Of a DNA stretch of 64,000 nucleotides, positions 41,940-51,945 are shown piece after piece. The DNA is taken from the NCBI GenBank assembly GCA_034231615.1, contig CM067316.1, positions 30,681,714-30,745,713 on the forward strand. Direction: 5' to 3'. The notes below the pieces were generated by a model. The model searched no databases, had not been told where the DNA came from, and saw nothing but the letters and a program-made list of their open reading frames with translations. The translations under genes and the position numbers were made by a program. Position 1 is the stretch's first letter. Each line of letters opens with the position of its first letter. The stretch comes from Meghimatium bilineatum (lineage: Eukaryota > Mollusca > Gastropoda > Stylommatophora > Philomycidae).

Positions 41940-43190
41940 TAGGTGGGTCATTCCACGTTCTTTTTTACCAAAATGAACTCAACGATCTTGTTCGTGATCT
42001 CAATTTGTCGAAGCCCTCAGCATATCTCTTGGCATACAAATTAATAGACAAGAACTTCTTGTCTTACAGTACATTCATCTAATTGAATTTTCAAAAGTGG
42101 ATGTAACAAATGGTCATCAATACGTGTGATGGACGAACAATACAACACACGCATCACTTTTTATCGCAACAGATATGAAGAGTTCCTCCATTTTTTCCTT
42201 TGAAGAGAAGGACTTGGTGTACTGTACAGATATTGTTCACCTTCTTCAGAAGCTTGGAGTGCAACATTATGAACACAGAGATTGAAGACTGTTCATCGAA
42301 AGCTGCAAGAGATCACTAAAATGTGTTCTGCTTCACAATGGCAATCAGTCTGCTTCTGTACCCCTTGCTCACTCGACTACACTGAAGGAGAAATATGAAG
42401 CAGTGAAGTATGTGCTGGATAGTTTCTTATTATCAGCACGAGTGGTATATTTGTGTAGACTTGAAGATGATGAATTTCCTATTGGGACAACAGTCTGGCT
42501 TTATGAAGTACCCCTGCTTTCTGTGCATGTGGGATAGTAGGGACAAGTCTCAACACTATACCAAGAAGGACTGGCCTGCACGATAAGAATTGGTACCGGG
42601 TCCGGATAGAATTGGTAGACGTAAACAAGATAATATTCCCACCGCTGCATATCAAGATTGGCTTGATTAAACAGTTCACCACAGCCCTGGACAAGGATAG
42701 TGGCTGCTTCACTTACTTCTGCCACGCTTTTCCAGGATTAACCATAGAGAGGTTGAAGGGTGGCATTTTTGATGGTCCTCAAGTTCGTCCGCTCATCAGA
42801 GATCCTGCATTTGAAAAATCAATAAACGAATTGTAATTGGAAGCATTGAAGGCGTTTGTTCTGTTTGTGAAGAATTTATTTGTGCAACACCAAAGCCAGT
42901 CACTATGTAGAATTGTCAACAATATGATGACTGCTTTCAAAAACCTTGGATGCAACATAAGCTTACAATTGCATTATTTATTCTTGCATATGGATCGGTT
43001 TCCCGAGAATCTTGGATCAATGAGTGACGAGAAGGGAGAGAGGTTCCATCAAGACATAAAAGAGATGAAAACCAGGTATCAAGGACGTTGGGATGCAGTA
43101 ATGATGGCTGATTACTGCTGGACTCTGAAGAGAGACATCCCTGCTGCTGAGCACTTGAGAAAGTCGAAGAAAATAAGTCCAAAAAGTCGC
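41940..43190 (+). pseudogene. Pseudogene of a repeated invertebrate protein family (DIKEMKTRYQGRW type)
   Basis: Broken plus frames contain NELNDLVRDLNLSKPSAYLL (near 41970), SFEEKDLVYCTDIVHLLQKL and a region matching the histidine/tryptophan core. FPPLHIKIGLIKQF, IFDGPQ and MSDEKGERFHQDIKEMKTRY (to 43080) follow, then WDAVMMADYCWTLKRD. This protein family is abundant and repeat-like in arthropods and other invertebrates; its function is not known to me, and it may be transposon-derived. At 42079 it is interrupted by a LINE 3' UTR scrap, with the family sequence resuming after it. Several stops, e.g. after 42832. Confidence 0.6.
42079..42150 (+). mobile_element. LINE 3' UTR scrap (copy 3 of the zinc-finger-tailed LINE)
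   Basis: AATTGAATTTTCAAAAGTGG, then ATGTAACAAATGGTCATCA, matches 30478-30530 and 10727-10745. It lies inside the pseudogene at a point where its coding similarity is interrupted, so it is an extreme 5'-truncated insertion. Confidence 0.7.
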
Positions 43191-43289
43191 ATTTGCAGGA
43201 GAGGAATAATAAACTTCATACTCTCATATAAATATGCATATATTCGAATTTATTACACACGCGAAAAAACAACAATAACGAAGATATGA

Positions 43290-44163
43290 GCATCTTGTTA
43301 TGTTATGTTATGTTCCTCCAGGGCCATAGGCGGCGCATAGGGCAGAAACCATAGCTTATCATTTCTGTCTTTGTGTTGCCAGGTCTTTCAATTGTTGCGT
43401 GTTGTTTAGGTTCATTGACATGCCTTCTCTATTAATGGTTCTTCGTAGAGTTTCTCTAGGTCTCCCTCTTCTTCTTACTCCAGGTGGCACCCAATATAGT
43501 GACTGCTGGGGAATTCTTAGACTGTTCATTCTGAGAACATGGCCGATGTAAGTCCAACGCCTTTGTCTAATGAAGGAAGATATATAGGTTTGTTTGCTTT
43601 TCTCGCTTATAGTAGTCTTAGATTTAAAGTCACTCCACTTAACATTCAGAATGGTACGTAGGCATTTGTTTTCAAAGGAGTCGAGTCTCTTATCTGTGGG
43701 TTTTGTGGCTTTCCAACTTTCGCACCCATATGATAGAATAGGGATGATGTTGGAGTTAAACAACTTGAGTTTTGTGGTGTTTCTTAGTGTGTTTGACGTC
43801 CAGATGTTGCGTAGTTTATTGAAAGCACTCGCTGCAAGCGCAATACGGTGTAAAATTTCTTTTTATGAGTTCTCTTTATCCAATGCTAGATTGGTGCCTA
43901 AATATGTAAAATTGTTGACTTTTAATAATGGAACATTTTGAATTTATATGTTGTCGTTGGATCTCGTAAAATCTAGTATATGAGTTTTTGATGTGTTGAT
44001 TTTCAACCCTATCTGATTTGAGTAGTGTTGGAGATTGTCAAGCTTAGATTGAGCATCTGTGTGGTTTGCGCTCAAAAAGGCCAGATCATCTGCGTAGTCA
44101 AGATATCCGAGAACGGTATTGTTAATCCATTTTATTCCTGTCAGCTCATTTTCAGTGCTCTTT
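43290..44163 (-). pseudogene. LINE RT C-terminal half, minus strand, split by hAT copy 2
   Basis: Reading down from 44163, RKSTENELTGIKWINN, then LDYADDLAFLSANHTDAQ, has an intact YADD palm. IPILSYGCESWKATKPTDKR, KCLRTILNVKW, RQRRWTYIGHVLRMN and RRRGRPRETLRRT follow. The 3' end carries the C-terminus (ALCAAYGPG) and an (AACAT)n tail (plus strand 43287-43312). The upstream half lies at 46660-47035 beyond the hAT insertion. Frame breaks at about 43780-43940. Confidence 0.7.
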
Positions 44164-46659
44164 CTCATGACTAGGGCTAGGATTTTCATGAAATGTCTAT
44201 TTTTTCCTGAAGCATATTTTCAGTTTTAAGTTAATTTCTACATGTTTCAAGCATTTCTGAACAATTTTAAGCTGTTTTTATTTGTCATATAAATGCATAT
44301 TTTGACCATCATTTTTATGAGGTCATATTTTGCCTGAAATTGGAGATTTAGGTCATATTTTGGTCATATTTTGCATATTTTCTGGTGTACTCAACGTTCT
44401 GGTGTACTCCGTTTGCTTATCAATGTTAGCACATCTTAAACTATGTTTAGAGACAAATTGTGAGGATTGGCTATATTTCTGAATGTGTGTATTAGTGAAT
44501 ATGCATGTGTGTCTTTCATGCGACTGTAGGGAAGGGAAGACATCAGTCAACTCTTTGATGTCAGTCGGCATCTGAGAATCAAAAAGGGAGTGACATCAGC
44601 TCAATACTTCAAAAGAATTTTCTGGGTTTTGTTTCGAAAGTAAATTGTAGGAAACAATTTCAAATGTTTCAACGGCAAGAGCGAATATTCCTGGATTTCT
44701 TAAAACTTCCAGTTTCAATTTAAACCGTTTGGCGCCCATTTGTATTTTACAATTATTAATTTCCATTTGCAACAGTGACTACATGATCTCGTGCTCTAGC
44801 TCATAGTTATATAATAGTCTTAATAATAGTGTTATATTTTATATTGTTTATGGTTGATTCACTGGAATAACTTTGTTTTACCATGCCTAAAGTGTCTAAT
44901 TCTAATGGTGCAAAGTTGCGTAAATTTGTACAGGAATTTGGTTCAAAAGTATTTAGTACCGATGGAGAAATATTGTACTGTACACTGTGTGAGGTCAAGG
45001 TTACAGCTGGAAAACGGTTTAATGTGCAACAACATTGCAATACTTCTAAACATATGAAATGTTTAAGTAGACTTTCTAAAATGGAAGGAAGACAAAGTTT
45101 ATTACTTGAAAAATGTTCTGCTACTTCCTCTTCTTCTTCGGGAAACACAGAGACCGGTTTTTATAAAGATTTGTGTCATATGATGGTTTCATCAAATATC
45201 CCTTTAAATAAATTGCAAAATCAATATTTCCGACAATTTCTGGAGAAATACACTAGCCATCCTATCCCAGATGAATCTACTTTAAGGAAAAATTATCTCT
45301 CCAAATGTTATGAGGACATGTTAAATAAAATTAGAAATTCTATTGCAGATAACAAGATATGGGTTTCCTTAGACGAGACTACTGATGTAGATGGCAGGTT
45401 TGTCGCAAATGTTATAGTTGGAATTTTAAAAGGAGATCAACCAGGAGAAAAATTTGTCCTTAACTGTGAAGTTCTTGAAAGAACAAATCATACCTCCATA
45501 GCTGTTCTATTTGAGAATTCCATGAAGCTGTTGTGGCCAAATGGAATAGAAAGAAATAATATCCTTCTATTAATAACAGATGCTGCTCCCTATATGAAAA
45601 AGGCTGCTAAAGGACTTCAAATTCTCTACCCGAAATTGATCCATATTACTTGCCTTGCTCATGCACTGCATCGAGTAGCTGAGGAAGTTCGAGGTAATTT
45701 TCCTGATGTGGACAAGCTTATTTCAAATGGGAAAAAAATATTCATCAAGGTTCCTCTTCGAGTACAAAAATTCAAAGAAGAAGCTCCTCAACTACCACTT
45801 CCTCGACAACCTATCCTTACACGTTGGGGTACATGGCTGGACGCTGTAAAGTATTACTGTGACAACTATTCAACACTAATTAAAATATTTAATGCCCTAG
45901 ACAAAGACGACGCAACATCAATACAAGCAGTGCAAAGCTTATTTTCTACCAGACTATCACAAAATCTGACTTATACAAAGTCAAACTTTTCGGCAATTTC
46001 AAAAGCAATAAAACGTCTGGAAAGCGAAGGGACTGCACTTTATGATACATTAGATATTGTGAAACAATTTCAAACATAATTAAATGGATCACGTGGTGAA
46101 GTAAGCAACAGGATTAAAGTAAAATTAGAAATAGTTCTTCATAGAAATTCTGGTTATTTCTCATTGTGCAAAATTGCAGACATACTTAGTGGTAAACATG
46201 CAACATTTCAAGAGGATGAACCTGAACTTTCAGCAAATGATCTGACATTATTTAGATTTGCCCCTGTGACATCATGTGATGTAGAACGAAGTTTTTCAAA
46301 ATATAAAACAATTCTCAGTGACAATCGACGATCGTTCAAATTTGAAACTCTAAAAATGCATGTTGTTGTCGGTTGCAATTGTACAAACAATGAAAACTGA
46401 GGAATAAATGTGGTAAGTGTTTTTGTACATGCTTTGTTAAGTATTACTACTATGTAGGTACTATGACTACTATGTAATGCGTAAAACATGCAAACAATAA
46501 TAATTTGCGTTTTTTGTGTGTTCATAAATGAGAAAAACCTTATGGTCATATTTCGGCATATTTAGCATATTTTAGGTCATATTTTGCCTTTTTTAGGTCA
46601 TATTTTCATGTCATATTTCAGGATTTTTAGGTCATAAAAATCCGAGCCCTACTCATGAC
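44164..46659 (+). mobile_element. hAT DNA transposon, copy 2 (44172-46651) with TSD CTCATGAC
   Basis: The 8-bp duplication CTCATGAC lies at 44164-44171 and 46652-46659. Terminal inverted repeats are TAGGGCTAGGATTTT and TAGGGCTCGGATTTT. The element sits inside the LINE RT at 43290-47035, whose codons (AIDWVM, then RKSTENE) continue across the duplication. It is in opposite orientation to copy 1, 2,480 bp long and nearly identical. Confidence 0.9.
44883..46400 (+). pseudogene. hAT transposase with premature stop
   Basis: This is the same protein as copy 1, but a G-to-T change creates TAA at 46077-46079 (codon 399). The remaining C-terminal part, including the E of VERSFSKYK, stays open to 46400. 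The first catalytic motif here is SLDETTD, with glutamate after the aspartate, the form usual in the family, unlike the lysine in copy 1. Other differences are few (T/I at codon 181, A/T at 389). The truncated 398-residue product would lack the last catalytic residue. Confidence 0.85.
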
Positions 46660-47035
46660 CCAATCAATAGCGACGCAGAAAAGTAATTGGGACATGATGC
46701 ATCCCTGTTTAACGCCCGTAACAACGTGGAACCATTCTGACTTCTCAGTGTTTGAACACAGCAATGTGAGTTGGTGTAAAATTCCTTTATAACATTGATT
46801 ATTTTAGTAGGAAAACCGTATTGCTGTAGAATATTCCATAACGTAGGCCGATGAAGACTATCAAATGCTTTTTCAAAGTCAACAAAGTTGATTATGAGCG
46901 GGGATTGAAATTCAAGTGATTCTTCAATGATGATGCGAAGAGAAAATATGTTGTCTGTGCAGGAGCGAGCTGATCTAAAGCCTGCTTGTTCTTCTCTGGG
47001 TAGTTTATCAAAAGACGAGCATCTTACTTAATAGT
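46660..47035 (-). pseudogene. LINE RT N-terminal part, minus strand, upstream of hAT copy 2
   Basis: The minus strand reads NIFSLRIIIEESLEFQSPLI, then INFVDFEKAFDSLHRPTLWN (motif A with FVDFEKAFD) and NGSTLLRALNRDASCPNYF leading into AIDWVM at the insertion point. 5'-truncated at about 47035. Confidence 0.7.
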
Positions 47036-47479
47036 AAATAATAAATACTCTACTGTTACTAAACAGCCACTTAAATAGACAAAGACTGGTTCCATCATCT
47101 CAGTGGTCATGAGGTCATGCAGTACAGACCGCTTAAACAGTTTAGCCTGCAAAACTGCATTACCTTAAATCAGCTAAGGGAGGAACACTAGACCACATAG
47201 ACGGTTATCCACAGAAATATGTATGGGAGCACTGAGGAGCTTTAAAATACAGCAGCATTTATTAAGAGAACCGGAATTATTGTGTAAACATGTTAAACTT
47301 CGGACGAACAGAAGAAGAAGAAGCAGAAGTAATTGTTGTGATTTATTCATTCAAAATCATTCTAATAATTAATTTTCATATATTAAAATTGAATTAAATT
47401 AACATTAATACATAGTTTATTTTTAGTTACTTTTTGATGTATCTTATATTTATTACTTTCTGTCGCACATTAAAATTGG
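47036..47479. other. No feature recognised
   Basis: AT-rich, short GAAGAAGAAGAAG run at 47311. Confidence 0.4.
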
Positions 47480-47765
47480 TAGTGCAGGTAAAAAAACAAT
47501 TTCGTCAATATGTAGAGGAATGCTTAAAATTTTCGTTCATAATCAATGTCCACGATCAAAGGTTACCTTTTTGTCTGTTATGTGAACAATGCTTGACCGA
47601 CGAATCAGTGAAGGAGGCCGTCTTGATGCGCATTTGAAGGCAAAGCATAATGATTATGCCAATTCAGAATTAAATTACTTCCAAACTTTTAAAGGAGAAT
47701 TTTGAAAAAAGAGCTACATTAATGTCCATGTTTTTTGCTCATACTTCTTCGTTCAGCATGTGGTC
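47480..47765 (+). pseudogene. ZBED-like hAT transposase relic, N-terminal zinc finger
   Basis: Plus frames show RQYVEECLKFSFIINVHDQR, LPFCLLCEQCLTDESVK and, one frame over, LDAHLKAKHNDYAN, the C..C..H..H BED-like finger of ZBED5/SCAND3-type domesticated or mobile hAT proteins. The protein is cut at about 47765 by an I-type LINE and continues at 51950. Confidence 0.6.
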
Positions 47766-47768
47766 ATG

Positions 47769-49145
47769 CTATACCGTCAGACCTGTCATCAAGACGAAGT
47801 CCACTGTCTTTTCCAGGACAGAGCGGCTGCCCCATAGCTTTTGCCTCAAGTCTGTATCCTCTGGCCAGGTCTGCTGTCTTTGCTCTTTGTATGTTGGGCA
47901 GTCCTGAAGTATGTGTTCTGGAGTTTGGGTTCCGGATCCACATGGACATTCATCTGTGTATGAGATCCTTAATCGATAAAGGTGACCCAACAGTCTGCAG
48001 TGGCCTGTTCTAAGGCAAAATATTGTGGTCTGTTGATATCTTTGGAGGAGATGTATTGCATCATGTTCGTATTCCCCTTCCATTTCTTTCTTCCACTTTG
48101 CTGAGTATGTGTTGCGGATTATTGTTTTTACTTCTCCGTAAGACAGTTGGTGTCTGTGTTGCTCCATTTCACTTCCTGCCTTTGACAGAGCATCCGCTTT
48201 CTCATTTCCCATTATTCCACATTGTGATGGTATCCACTGGAGGGCAATAACTGTTGATTTTTGGATCTGTCTTAGCTCATGTCTGATGTTGTACAGAAGG
48301 CTTTCGTTTCTGTTGCTCTGGATTGATTCCAGTAGGGATCTGCAATCTGTGAATATGGCTATCTTCTTTGGTCTTGGCAGTCCTGGTTCAGTGAAGGCTT
48401 TCAGTGCTTGATGGAGTGCAACTGCTTCTGCTCTAAAATTAGAGGAGTATTTCCCGGTTGGAAAAGCTTTTGATATTGTCTTCCCATCTTTGAGTCTTAT
48501 AAAGATTTCACCTCCTCCATTCCTTACTGCTTCTACTGCCGATCTATCTCTGTAGACATGTGTCCAATCCTTGGGATTATATTTTATTTCTATCATCTCC
48601 AGTGTCAATGCTTTTAGTTGAGGTGGAGTTTGGTATTCCTTATTAATTATTCCAGGAACCTGTGTTATTGTGGAATCATTCTGGAGACTATTGCCTGGCT
48701 CTTCAAAGTCCGTTAGTGTTTCAATTTCAGTTGGGAGGTTTGTGAGGATTTCTTTATGTTGTTCATGGATATCTTTAGAGATGTGACAGAAGCTGGTTCT
48801 CTTCAACCTGCTTGTGGTTGATCTAGAAATGTGCGCATACATCGGATGGTTTGGCATGCGCTTAATTTTTTCCCTTTGAACAAGCACTCTTTCTTCTCTT
48901 CTGTCATTCAGTAGGCGGATGTTTGCATGTTTTTCCATTGCATGGATTGGAGTGGTTTTCATTCCTCCAGAGATAAGTCGAAGTCCTGCATTTTGTACTT
49001 TAGATAGGCGATTAGTGTTTGTTTTTGATGCTGATGCCCAGGCTGTCATTCCATATTCTACTACAGGCCTGACTGTACCCATGTAGACTTTTCGGAGAAT
49101 ATTTCCATTTGCTCCCCAGCTTGTTCCTGCAAGTTTCTTCATCAA
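47769..49145 (-). pseudogene. I-type LINE: RT C-terminus, RNase H and CCHC-like tail
   Basis: A 458-codon open frame starts within the RT thumb (MKKLAGTSWG, YGMTAWASASK). The RNase H domain shows VYRDRSA where TDGSA is usual (aspartate kept, threonine and glycine lost), SNFRAEAVALHQAL with the glutamate, IFTDCRSLLESI with the next aspartate, and PSQCGIMGNEKAD where glutamine replaces the catalytic-site histidine. The tail CPCGSGTQTPEHILQDCPTY is the family zinc-binding motif. Long and open, but with damaged RNase H residues. Confidence 0.75.
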
Positions 49146-49193
49146 GGATAGCCTCCTGGTTGCTTTTTGCTCGGTGGTTATTAGGTGTGGTTT

Positions 49194-50281
49194 TCAGGTG
49201 AGTCGCTTGTCTAGTGTGACCCCTAGATATGTAGGGTTCTCCACATGTGCTAGCTCACTTCCATTTATTTTAAGATTTGCTTTTTCTTGGTGGTTTGAAA
49301 GTGAGAAGATGGTTGTCACCGTTTTGGAGAGGTTGATCTGGACTCCCCAGTCAGATGCCCATTCACTTAAGGTGTCAAGTGCTGTCTGCATTCTGTTTTT
49401 TTTGCAGTGGATAGGTTTCCTGCCGCACTCCAGGCAGCAAAGTCATCTGCATGAAGAGCCTTTGAAATATGATGTGACAGTTTCTCTCCCATATCATTGA
49501 TGAATACTAGGAAGAGGGTAGGAGAGATCACTCCTCCTTGAGGTACTCCTTGTTGCAGAGTAACACGTTTGCGTAGTTTACCATCTACTTTTACTCTTGC
49601 AGTGCGGTAGCAGAGGAAATCTTTTATCCAGCTAAACATTCTGCCTTCAATTTTGTTTTGGAGAAGCTTGAAGAGGACTCCCTCTTTCCACACCTTATCG
49701 AAGGCCTTACTTAAGTCCATAAAAGTAGCCAGCACTTTTTCCTTTTTTTGGAAAGCATTTTCGATTTCCTGTGCTAGATATGTAAGCTGGTCTTCAGTGC
49801 TTCGATTTTTCCTATAGGCCGACTGTGTCTTGGTGAGCTTTCGGTTTTCTTCTAGGTATTTTATCAGTCTAGAGTTGACCATTCTCTCCATTGTTTTCCC
49901 TATGCAACTCAAGAGGCTGACTGGTCGGTAGCTTGACTTGCTTGTTTTTCCTTTTTGTTTTTTCCCAATTGAGATGATGACAGCTTCACGCCACAAGTCT
50001 GGAATTTTACCAGTTTTCCATGATTGGTTGAAAATGGTAAGGAGCTTGTTTCTGCTGATTGACCCTAGGTTCCTGATCATATCATTGGTTATGCCGTCTT
50101 TTCCTGGGGCCTTTTTGGTTTTTAGTTTTCCTATGGCACCATTTAGTTCTGCGATGGTGAAGGGTGTCTTCATGCAGGGCTCTGGATTTTGATTCTTCAG
50201 TTTTCTTTTAATTTCTTTTTTGTCATACTTTGATACGTGTATGAGAGAGTGTTGTTGTGCTTTCTTCCTTGTAGAAGTCAA
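49194..50281 (-). pseudogene. I-type LINE: reverse transcriptase core
   Basis: A 304-codon frame (50281-49367) covers RT motifs: KLKTKKAPGKDGITNDMIRN, SYRPVSLLSCIGKTMERMVN, ATFMDLSKAFDKVW (motif A, aspartate intact), LQQGVPQGGVISPTLFLVF, and the palm ALHADDFAAW, where HADD replaces the usual YADD/FADD. A frameshift near 49380 passes to the next frame (TALDTLSEWASDWGVQINLS), which ends at a stop near 49194. Inactive or weak. Confidence 0.75.
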
Positions 50282-50583
50282 CTAAAATGTTTGCTGCCAT
50301 TTTCCCTGTCGGGAATTTTCCCTCTTCTTCGATTACAGTCTTGTAGTGTGAATTCTTTGTTTCTTCATTCAGGGTTCTTGCAAGGTTCCATAGTTTACTT
50401 GTGTCTTTTGTCATGTTTAGACTGCTGGTCTTTTCATGCCAGCTCTTTTGTATCTCTGTTCTTTTCTGCTCATTGAACGTGTATTTGATTTCATTGTGTA
50501 ACTTTGTGTTTTCTGCTGTAGGGGTTTGCTCCATTGTATGTCTCGCATCATTCAGCTCGTTATGCAATTTTTCTAGTCGCACT

Positions 50584-51625
50584 CTAATAAGACTTGTATT
50601 CTCTTCGTCTGCCCCTTGTGATTGCCTTCTGTGCGGATTGTAGTATCACTTTGTTTATTTGTGAGATGTTGTGGTTCATGTTGTTAGTGAGGGTGATATT
50701 CTGGCAAAGCTGGTCTGTTTGTTCACTGAAGAGGGTCCAATTTGCTTTTTTGAAGTTCCAGCTTGGGGACATGCTGTGATGTCCTGTACTTCCTGACTTG
50801 GCGATTTGCAGGATGACTGGTACATGGTCACTTCCTCCCAGTTGACTTTATACTGTTCTTGTAATGTGTCTATCTATGTCATCTGTTGCCATGGCAAGGT
50901 CTGGTGAGCTAGTTTTTTTTTCCAGACTCTGGAGTAGAATGTTGGTGTATCATCTGGCTGGTTTATTAGAATTAGTTTATTTTCCATCATCCAGTCCTCA
51001 ATCTCTTCACCCCTTTGATCCATATCCTCGTAGCCCCAGCTTGGTGAATGGCCATTGAAGTCACCCACTATTAGGTGACTCGATTCCTCTATCTTTAGTT
51101 TACAAAGTTCCATTTTGGTGGCAGGAGGGCTGTAGCAGTTTGTTATTGATATTTCTCCACCAGATAGCAACAATTTTACTGTTATATGTTCCAGTTCTCC
51201 TTCTACGGATCTTTTAACTTCTGCTGCTGGTATTGATGTTTTTACTAACGTCAGTATACCTCCTTTGACTCTTTTGAGTCGATCTTGGCGGAATCTTGTT
51301 CATAACCTCGAACAAAGAATCTCTGTGTGTCATGTATGTGCATCTCTTGAATGCATATTATGTCAATCTGGTTATTCCTCAGGAATTCCTGTAGCTCAGG
51401 CTTTTTGTTTCGCACTCCTTCTGCATTCCACTGAGCAACTCTGAGGCATTTGGTTTGGTTTGGTTTTGTTTGGTCAGTAGCACTACTCTGCTTTCCCCTG
51501 ACCTCCAGGTTAGCAGAGGCACCGGTCGCTTGGGTGGGCCCGGCGAGGGGCCCGGCTCCGCTCCTCCCCGGTTTTCGCTGATAGGAGCGACGCCATGATG
51601 ACAGGGTTGATTGTCGCATGACCAC
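50584..51625 (-). pseudogene. I-type LINE: apurinic-type endonuclease, several frame breaks
   Basis: The domain starts LRVAQWNAEGVRNKKPELQE (near 51455), with IDIICIQEMH carrying the catalytic glutamate. It continues in another frame with SITNCYSPPA, HLIVGDFNGHSPSWGYEDM and a third part to 50584. The upstream 50 residues are proline/glycine-rich. At least three frameshifts. Confidence 0.7.
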
Positions 51626-51945
51626 ATTTCTGTAAAAGCGTGTGTGCCCTAATTTATCCCAGTATCTGCGCCATCGCTGGCTAACACACTCTATGCCAGC
51701 AGCTTGAGCTTATAGCGGCTCATACTCGCTTGAAGCTGCCCGTCACTGGACACATGGGGTATTTCAGTGGGGATATCAGCACCGACTGATATCCCGCCCC
51801 GTCCTGGTGGGCAGTAATACCGGTTTGGTCCGCGGCTGCATAATTGCAGCAAGCACTCCATATATAGACATATATGGAGTGCCCTCCACCATCCGCCACC
51901 TGTGGATGCGCCTGGTAGAGGTCGGTAGCCCCCCCCCCCCAGGTG
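51626..51945 (-). promoter_or_regulatory. 5' UTR of the I-type LINE with two perfect hairpins
   Basis: GCACTCCATATA (51853-51864) pairs with TATATGGAGTGC (51871-51882), a 12-bp stem with a 6-nt loop. GGGATATCAG (51770-51779) pairs with CTGATATCCC (51786-51795), a 10-bp stem with a 6-nt loop. Such 5' UTRs act as internal promoters in this LINE group (established for I-like elements); hairpin roles are inferred. Confidence 0.65.

Larger units (their letters stand above)
47766..51945 (-). mobile_element. Nearly full-length I-type LINE with endonuclease, RT and RNase H
   Basis: The element runs on the minus strand from a G-rich 5' end (C10 on the plus strand at 51934-51943) to a short A-run (plus strand T6 at 47733). 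Order: 5' UTR with two perfect hairpins, endonuclease, RT, RNase H and a C-terminal zinc finger. About 4.2 kb, the expected length for the I/Nimb group. It interrupts a hAT relic. Coding regions hold roughly half a dozen frame breaks. Confidence 0.75.

Noticed and set aside
49938-50192. Plus-strand frames across 47.7-51.6 kb
   Set aside because: Shadows of the minus-strand LINE reading frames.
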